Positions 60,192 through 64,000 of a DNA stretch of 64,000 bases are shown here, piece by piece. Position 1 is the stretch's first letter. Every line of letters starts with the position of its first letter. This DNA comes from Peribacillus frigoritolerans. Its GTDB lineage: Bacteria > Bacillota > Bacilli > Bacillales > DSM-1321. The translations under genes and the position numbers were made by a program. Under the pieces are notes generated by a model. The model ran no database searches and was not told the origin of the DNA. It saw only the letters and a program-made list of their open reading frames with translations. Location of the stretch: contig NZ_CP158190.1 of assembly GCF_040250305.1 (NCBI RefSeq), forward strand, positions 404,001 to 468,000, read 5' to 3'.

Positions 60192-61196
60192 TCACTCATA
60201 TTCAATCGATACGGCATGGGCAATGCATGGTATCGTCTCACTTTGTTGAAAGGAAAGGGGAGATAATAGAGCACCTGTAGCCACGACGAGCAATCGTTTT
60301 ATTTCTCCCTTTTTCATGCGATTTAATAAGTGGCCATAAACGACCGTTGCGGAACATCCTGGGCCACTTGCCCCGGACAGGACCGGTTGACCATCCCTGT
60401 ATATCATTAAACCGCAATCTTTATATTGCGCTTCTTTAATCGGCGTACCGTGTTTATTAAATAATTCCAAAGAAACTTCATGTCCAATCTTTCCTAAATC
60501 CCCGGTCACTATTAAATCATAATAAGATGGATCGAGGTTTCTTTCTCTTAAATGGGCTTCAATCGTATCAACGGCGGCAGGGGCCATGGCACCTCCCATA
60601 TTGAAAGGGTCAGTGAGGCCCATGTCGATGACACGGCCTATGGTAGCCGAAGTGACCCTTGGGCCTTCCCCGTCGCTGCTTAATAAAGCCACGCCGGCTC
60701 CCGTAACGGTCCATTGGGCTGTTGGAGGTTTTTGCCCCCCGTATTCAGTTGGGTAGCGGAATTGTTTTTCTACTGCGGCGTTATGACTTGATGCTCCTGT
60801 CAATAAGTACTCTGCTCCTTTGGTATTGACAAGGTAAGCACCAAGCGCCAATCCCTCCATGGAGGTGGAGCAGGCGCCAAATAAGCCGAGATAAGGTGTT
60901 CCCAGTGTTCGGCAGGCAAAACTAGTAGGCGTTATTTGATTGATAAGGTCACCTCCAAGGAAAAATTGAATCTGTTCCTTCTGAAGACCAGCCTTTTCGA
61001 TTGCTTTTGTGCTCGCTTCTTCCAATAAGACTTTATGTGCCTTTTCATAGGTATCTTGATTTATCCATAAATCGGAATGGAGAAGATCGAAATCATCCGC
61101 AAGCATACCGTCTGCTTCAAATGGACCGCCGACAGTTCCTGTGGAGACGATGACAGGCTTTTGATCAAACACCCATGTGCGATGCCCCGTAAGCAT
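60192..61196 (-). CDS. spoVAD: Stage V sporulation protein AD (accessory spoVA locus)
   Basis: A 334-residue thiolase-fold protein of the dipicolinic-acid channel complex in spores. ATG 61196 (minus strand) starts MLTGHRTWVFDQKPVIVSTG, the normal N-terminus; the 34 codons before it belong to the spoVAC remnant in another frame. GDLINQITPTSFACRTLG near 85 and GACSTSMEGLALGA near 110 are family signatures. The reading frame is intact although spoVAC before it and spoVAEB after it are broken. Whether this lone subunit still works, perhaps with another SpoVA set, is unknown. Confidence 0.93.
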   Translation of the reverse strand: MLTGHRTWVFDQKPVIVSTGTVGGPFEADGMLADDFDLLHSDLWINQDTYEKAHKVLLEEASTKAIEKAGLQKEQIQFFLGGDLINQITPTSFACRTLGTPYLGLFGACSTSMEGLALGAYLVNTKGAEYLLTGASSHNAAVEKQFRYPTEYGGQKPPTAQWTVTGAGVALLSSDGEGPRVTSATIGRVIDMGLTDPFNMGGAMAPAAVDTIEAHLRERNLDPSYYDLIVTGDLGKIGHEVSLELFNKHGTPIKEAQYKDCGLMIYRDGQPVLSGASGPGCSATVVYGHLLNRMKKGEIKRLLVVATGALLSPLSFQQSETIPCIAHAVSIEYE

Positions 61197-61365
61197 TATA
61201 AACCACCCCAATGTATGAGTATTGTCAGTGCTAAGGTAAAACCAAGTAATAACATAAATGCTTCTGCCAATTTGACTATATTGGTCCCATTCCCTCACGG
61301 ATATAGCTGCATTACCACCAATTCAATACACCACAAGTCCGGTAAGGACGGAAAAACGCTTGATA
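61196..61365 (-). pseudogene. spoVAC: Remnant of spoVAC
   Basis: On the minus strand, a fragment reading SVLTGLVVY-stop-IGGNAAIS resembles the LLTGFGVYDKIGQFAGAG region of SpoVAC. A second fragment in another frame, NIVKLAEAFMLLLGFTLALT, resembles its last helix (NMFKLAGSVIVFG in relatives as I remember them). It ends in TAA overlapping the spoVAD ATG, the usual spoVAC-spoVAD junction. The 5' part and the region between the fragments are missing. Confidence 0.62.
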
Positions 61366-61383
61366 CAGAAAAGAAATGAATGG

Positions 61384-61426
61384 ATATAAAAAAAGGCTGG
61401 TTGCCTTAACCAACCTTTTTTATATG
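61384..61426. terminator. Terminator after the second DUF1657 gene
   Basis: ATATAAAAAAAGG...CTGGTT pairs with AACCA.ACCTTTTTTATAT. It stands between the DUF1657 gene and the spoVAC remnant, so the first gene of the old operon is now cut off from the rest. Confidence 0.85.
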
Positions 61427-61431
61427 AATGA

Positions 61432-61635
61432 TTATTGTTTATATTGAGGTTCCTCGTTTTGTATCTCTTCTATGCGAGGAGTGATGCTGTCCACAATCGT
61501 TTGTGTTTGTTGGGCAGCTTGCTGGTACAGTTGTTTGGCTTGCTCGTTATCTGTTGAAAGGGCGAAGGTTTCAAAGCTCGCTTGAGCACTTTTCAGCCCG
61601 GCTAAAGTTGTTTTGACATCATTTATTACCGTCAT
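61432..61635 (-). CDS. DUF1657 protein (second copy)
   Basis: A 67-residue helical protein with MTVINDVKTTLAGLKSAQAS at the start and NEEPQYKQ at the end. AGGGAGG precedes the ATG on the minus strand. In intact accessory spoVA operons such a gene is the first of the operon, which fits this position. It is probably transcribed in the forespore, but no clear sigma-G promoter could be fixed. Confidence 0.88.
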   Translation of the reverse strand: MTVINDVKTTLAGLKSAQASFETFALSTDNEQAKQLYQQAAQQTQTIVDSITPRIEEIQNEEPQYKQ

Positions 61636-61762
61636 ATATGAACCTCCCTAGTTTGTAACTGCTTTATTAGAGTAAGGAAAATATGATTAAATATACCTTC
61701 CAAAATTTCTCTAGGAAATGAAGTGTAATTTCATTATAAAACTTAGTTCTTCAATCTCATTC

Positions 61763-61786
61763 CATTAATCAAACGTTTGATTAATG
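61763..61786. promoter_or_regulatory. 24-bp perfect palindrome, operator-like, with no adjacent target
   Basis: CATTAATCAAAC is followed at once by its exact reverse complement, ending in GTTTGATTAATG. A symmetric site of this length with a central CG is typical of TetR or LacI repressor operators. The nearest genes are the DUF1657 gene (start 128 bp to the left, divergent) and the frame at 61927 (140 bp to the right). No TetR gene is in the window. Confidence 0.7.
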
Positions 61787-61926
61787 AAGGGGAACAGGCA
61801 GAAGTGTTATTAATATTATCCGCGCCTTTTAGTTAAGCAAATCGGTTTTATTGTTTAATTATTGACTGAATTCAGAATTCTTAATATAATGAGAAAACAT
61901 AACGTGATTACGTGAGGTGATATGAC

Positions 61927-62340
61927 ATTTATATTCGTGATGATTTATATAGTAGGGTTGTTTTTGAAATTTCATCTGAAGAAGTTGTAAAAGGACTGCT
62001 ATTCCACAAAAGCAAACAAGAGTCGGAAATTGAATCGATCAAAGGTAAAATTCATAAATATGAGCAAAAACGGAGAGCTGAGGAAGCTTGGTATCAATCC
62101 CTATCACCATTTAAACGTTTTTTTACAGGGCGTGCCCCAAGTCATCACCAGGCAGTTGAGCATTTGGTGAATGTTAAAGATAGATATAAACAAATCGAGA
62201 AAATAAAACAGAAGGTCGCTTTTTTAAATGAGATGATCGGTTTACTTGAAGCTGAACCGGAAAAACGGGAAATGAATTTACCATCAGACATCATTAAAGA
62301 AATAATGGCCTGGCAGAAAGCGGAGGGAACACCAAGATGA
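61927..62340 (+). CDS. Uncharacterised coiled-coil protein upstream of amt, no standard start codon
   Basis: A frame of 137 codons, open from 61921 to TGA 62338-62340, overlaps the amt ATG by four bases (ATGA). The protein is hydrophilic and looks real: DIYIRDDLYSRVVFEIS at the start, then a charged helical stretch with heptad-like spacing (ESEIESIKGKIHKYEQKRR), SLSPFKRFFTG in the middle and a second helix KDRYKQIEKIKQKVAFL. No ATG, GTG or TTG stands at the 5' end. ATT 61927 is nine nt from GAGG. Otherwise ATG 61922 would fit if one G were missing after it. I do not recognise a family. Confidence 0.65.
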   Translation: MYIRDDLYSRVVFEISSEEVVKGLLFHKSKQESEIESIKGKIHKYEQKRRAEEAWYQSLSPFKRFFTGRAPSHHQAVEHLVNVKDRYKQIEKIKQKVAFLNEMIGLLEAEPEKREMNLPSDIIKEIMAWQKAEGTPR

Positions 62341-63614
62341 CTCTAGAAACGTTAAACGCTGGCTTGGATACGATTTGGGTGGTTCTGACAGCAGCCATGA
62401 TTCTATTGATGGAGGGCGGGTTTGCTTTACTGGAGGCAGGGTTCGTCCGTACGAAGAATAATGTGAACATCATCATGAAGGTTTTTGCCGATATTACGAT
62501 TGGAACGCTTTGCTATTTCGTCGTTGGTTTTGGCTTAATGTATGGAGCGGATGTATTTGGTATTATTGGAGCAAGCGGCTTTCTGCTGAAAGGTGATTTG
62601 TCGCATATCGACCTTACGATTTCCATCGATGCATTTTGGTTATTTCAAGGGGCATTCGTCATCGCCGTCATTTCCATCGTTTCGGGAGCCGTTGCAGAAA
62701 GGATCAATTTTCGGGCGTATCTTATTTTTGTCGTAATGATGACGGCATTCATCTATCCGATTGCCGGTCACTGGGTATGGGGTGGTGGCTGGTTAAGCGG
62801 GTTGGGCATGCAGGACTTCGCAGGGTCTGCGGTCATTCATGCACTAGGCGGTTTTTCTGCACTTGCGGCTGCCATTGTTATTGGGCCGAGAGCAGGAAAA
62901 TTCACTTCACGGGGGACTAGCTCCATTTCACTGCCGAGCAATCTCCCACTGGCATCAGTTGGGGCATTTCTTTTATGGTTTGGCTGGTTTGGGTTTAATG
63001 CAGGAAGTACCTTGCAAGCTACTGATGGACGCATTGGCCATATTGCCATTGTCACGATGCTCTCAGCTGCATCAGGGGGAGCGGCGACCTTGCTTTATAC
63101 ACTTTTTAGATATGGACGTTCGGATGCACCTTCCGTCATCAATGGCTCACTTGCAGGTCTTGTCGGGATTACGGCTGGCTGTGCATTCGTTAGTGATTTG
63201 GCGGCATTGTTGATTGGTGCAGTTTCTGGAATGTTGATGTTAGCTGCGACGAATTGGCTGGAAGCCCGAAAAATCGATGATCCGGTTGGTGCCTTTCCTG
63301 TTCATGCGGCATCAGGGATGTGGGGTACGATCGCGGTAGGGCTTTTCTCCACTGAAAACGGATTGTTCGCCGGTGGGGGATGGCATTTGCTCGGAGTTCA
63401 AACATTAGGATTAGCGGTGTTATGTATCTGGGGCTTTTCATTGACATGGCTCGTTTTTAAAATTATAAATGTTTGGCTGCCTATTAGAGCCACTGAAGAA
63501 GAAGAAGAACTCGGATTGGATATCAGTTATCATGGCATCATGGCCACACATACCTCGCCGGAGTTCATCAAGGTAGAGGACTACTATAAGCAGGATGAAG
63601 AATTGACAAGGTAA
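62337..63614 (+). CDS. amt: Ammonium transporter (Amt/NrgA family)
   Basis: A 425-residue, 11-helix ammonium channel. The conserved pore histidines are His168 (GSAVIHALGG) and His323 (PVHAASGMWG), and GAVAERINFRAYL near residue 117 is a family motif. GGAGGGAAC is the ribosome site, lying in the previous frame; the ATGA overlap couples the two genes. The C-terminal tail is acidic (TEEEEELGLD) and ends about 45 residues after the last helix. No PII-type glnK/nrgB gene follows, unlike B. subtilis nrgAB. Nitrogen control sites were not recognised. Confidence 0.95.
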   Translation: MTLETLNAGLDTIWVVLTAAMILLMEGGFALLEAGFVRTKNNVNIIMKVFADITIGTLCYFVVGFGLMYGADVFGIIGASGFLLKGDLSHIDLTISIDAFWLFQGAFVIAVISIVSGAVAERINFRAYLIFVVMMTAFIYPIAGHWVWGGGWLSGLGMQDFAGSAVIHALGGFSALAAAIVIGPRAGKFTSRGTSSISLPSNLPLASVGAFLLWFGWFGFNAGSTLQATDGRIGHIAIVTMLSAASGGAATLLYTLFRYGRSDAPSVINGSLAGLVGITAGCAFVSDLAALLIGAVSGMLMLAATNWLEARKIDDPVGAFPVHAASGMWGTIAVGLFSTENGLFAGGGWHLLGVQTLGLAVLCIWGFSLTWLVFKIINVWLPIRATEEEEELGLDISYHGIMATHTSPEFIKVEDYYKQDEELTR

Positions 63615-63662
63615 TGACTATAATACAAGATAGAATCAAGATAAGTAAGAGGTGAATTTTAA

Positions 63663-63890
63663 ATGGGTGCATGCAATCTTAATCATTCGCAGCAAGATGT
63701 CAGGCTGAAATTTGAGAGTCAAAAGACATTTTTACCAAGCGAAATAAGTCAAACATTAGATCGATATCTGGAAAAAGGGAATTCGCAGGAAACATTGAAT
63801 GAACTTTTTCATCTATTGAAGAAGTATGACTTGTCTCCCCAGGAGGAACAGGAATCAAGAAACGAAAAGTTGAAACGGATAATGTTGTAA
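63663..63890 (+). CDS. Small hypothetical protein
   Basis: A 75-residue soluble, charged, mostly helical protein with AAGAGGTG at good spacing before the ATG and a proper terminator behind it, so it is probably real. LPSEISQTLDRYLEKGNSQE (about 25-44) is the most structured-looking part. Family and function are not recognised. It starts 48 bp after amt and may be read from the same transcript. Confidence 0.6.
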   Translation: MGACNLNHSQQDVRLKFESQKTFLPSEISQTLDRYLEKGNSQETLNELFHLLKKYDLSPQEEQESRNEKLKRIML

Positions 63891-63895
63891 ACGGG

Positions 63896-63938
63896 AAAGA
63901 ACGGGAGTGCAAGGATGACTTCCGTTCTTTTTTTGTTT
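63896..63938 (+). terminator. Terminator after the small hypothetical gene
   Basis: AAAGAACGG.AG pairs with CT.TCCGTTCTTT, followed by a run of seven T. Confidence 0.88.
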
Positions 63939-64000
63939 TTTTTCTTATTAAACGATTTAAGGGATTGGGCGCGGGAATCTGACTCCTATTTACTTTTTAT

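Noticed and set aside
61077..61379. 100-codon plus-strand frame across the spoVAD start
   Set aside because: Antisense to spoVAD and the spoVAC remnant, without a ribosome site.
61690..61730. Possible sigma-G promoter of the second DUF1657 gene (GTATA with a CTCTAATA-like -10 on the minus strand)
   Set aside because: The -10 lacks the typical CAT start and the spacing is about one base too long, so it cannot be claimed from sequence alone.

Overview
The window looks like a low-GC Firmicutes chromosome of the Bacillaceae. The 16S/23S/5S genes, the purEKBCSQLFMNHD operon and the run yerA-yerB-yerC-pcrB-pcrA-ligA-camS-gatCAB-dgkB-rlmCD are in the order I know from Bacillus subtilis. The variable part of the 16S gene reminds me of the Peribacillus (Bacillus simplex) group, but that is memory and was not checked by a search.

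Layout. 1-5.7 kb: the 3' end of guaA, then pbuG behind a PurBox pair and a guanine riboswitch, then glcT and ptsG with a GlcT-controlled antiterminator. 5.8-10.9 kb: a complete rrn operon without tRNAs. 11-18.1 kb: an accessory shikimate/quinate island (MFS transporter, aroD, aroE, second MFS transporter, LacI-type regulator, and a shikimate kinase on the other strand). It is preceded by five copies of a CpG-centred pseudo-palindrome. 18.6-23.8 kb: a second rrn operon in the same orientation, so the island sits between two direct repeats of about 4.8 kb that appear nearly identical. 23.8-24.5 kb: a periodic TCGACC repeat and yebG. 24.5-37.7 kb: the 12-gene purine operon with PurBoxes, a sigma-A-type promoter, a guanine riboswitch and a very strong terminator. 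37.7-51.3 kb: housekeeping genes (YerA, YerB, YerC, PcrB, PcrA, LigA, CamS, GatCAB). 51.4-54.5 kb: an ECF sigma/anti-sigma operon with two uncharacterised membrane proteins, one containing a threefold repeat. 54.6-58.0 kb: DgkB, a GNAT protein, a small zinc-finger protein and RlmCD. 58.0-61.7 kb: a Bacillus-type intergenic repeat between two terminators, a YitT-like gene with an anomalous start, and a decayed accessory spoVA operon (DUF1657, spoVAC remnant, intact spoVAD, spoVAEB remnant, DUF1657, DUF421). 61.7-64 kb: a 24-bp perfect palindrome, an uncharacterised coding frame without a standard start codon, an Amt ammonium transporter and a small unknown gene.

How the genes work together. 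Guanine uptake (PbuG), GMP synthesis (GuaA) and de novo IMP synthesis (Pur enzymes) lie close together. pbuG and purE share the same two-layer control: PurBox pairs of identical spacing upstream of the promoter, then a guanine aptamer and terminator in the leader. GlcT and PtsG form the glucose PTS circuit. The shikimate island could import shikimate or quinate, interconvert it with dehydroshikimate/dehydroquinate and phosphorylate it into the chorismate pathway. No ring-cleavage genes are present, so salvage and catabolism cannot be told apart here. The most interesting parts are the phased operator-like array before the shikimate island, the ECF-sigma membrane operon, the eroded spoVA locus, and two genes whose 5' ends need either an AUU start or a one-base frameshift.
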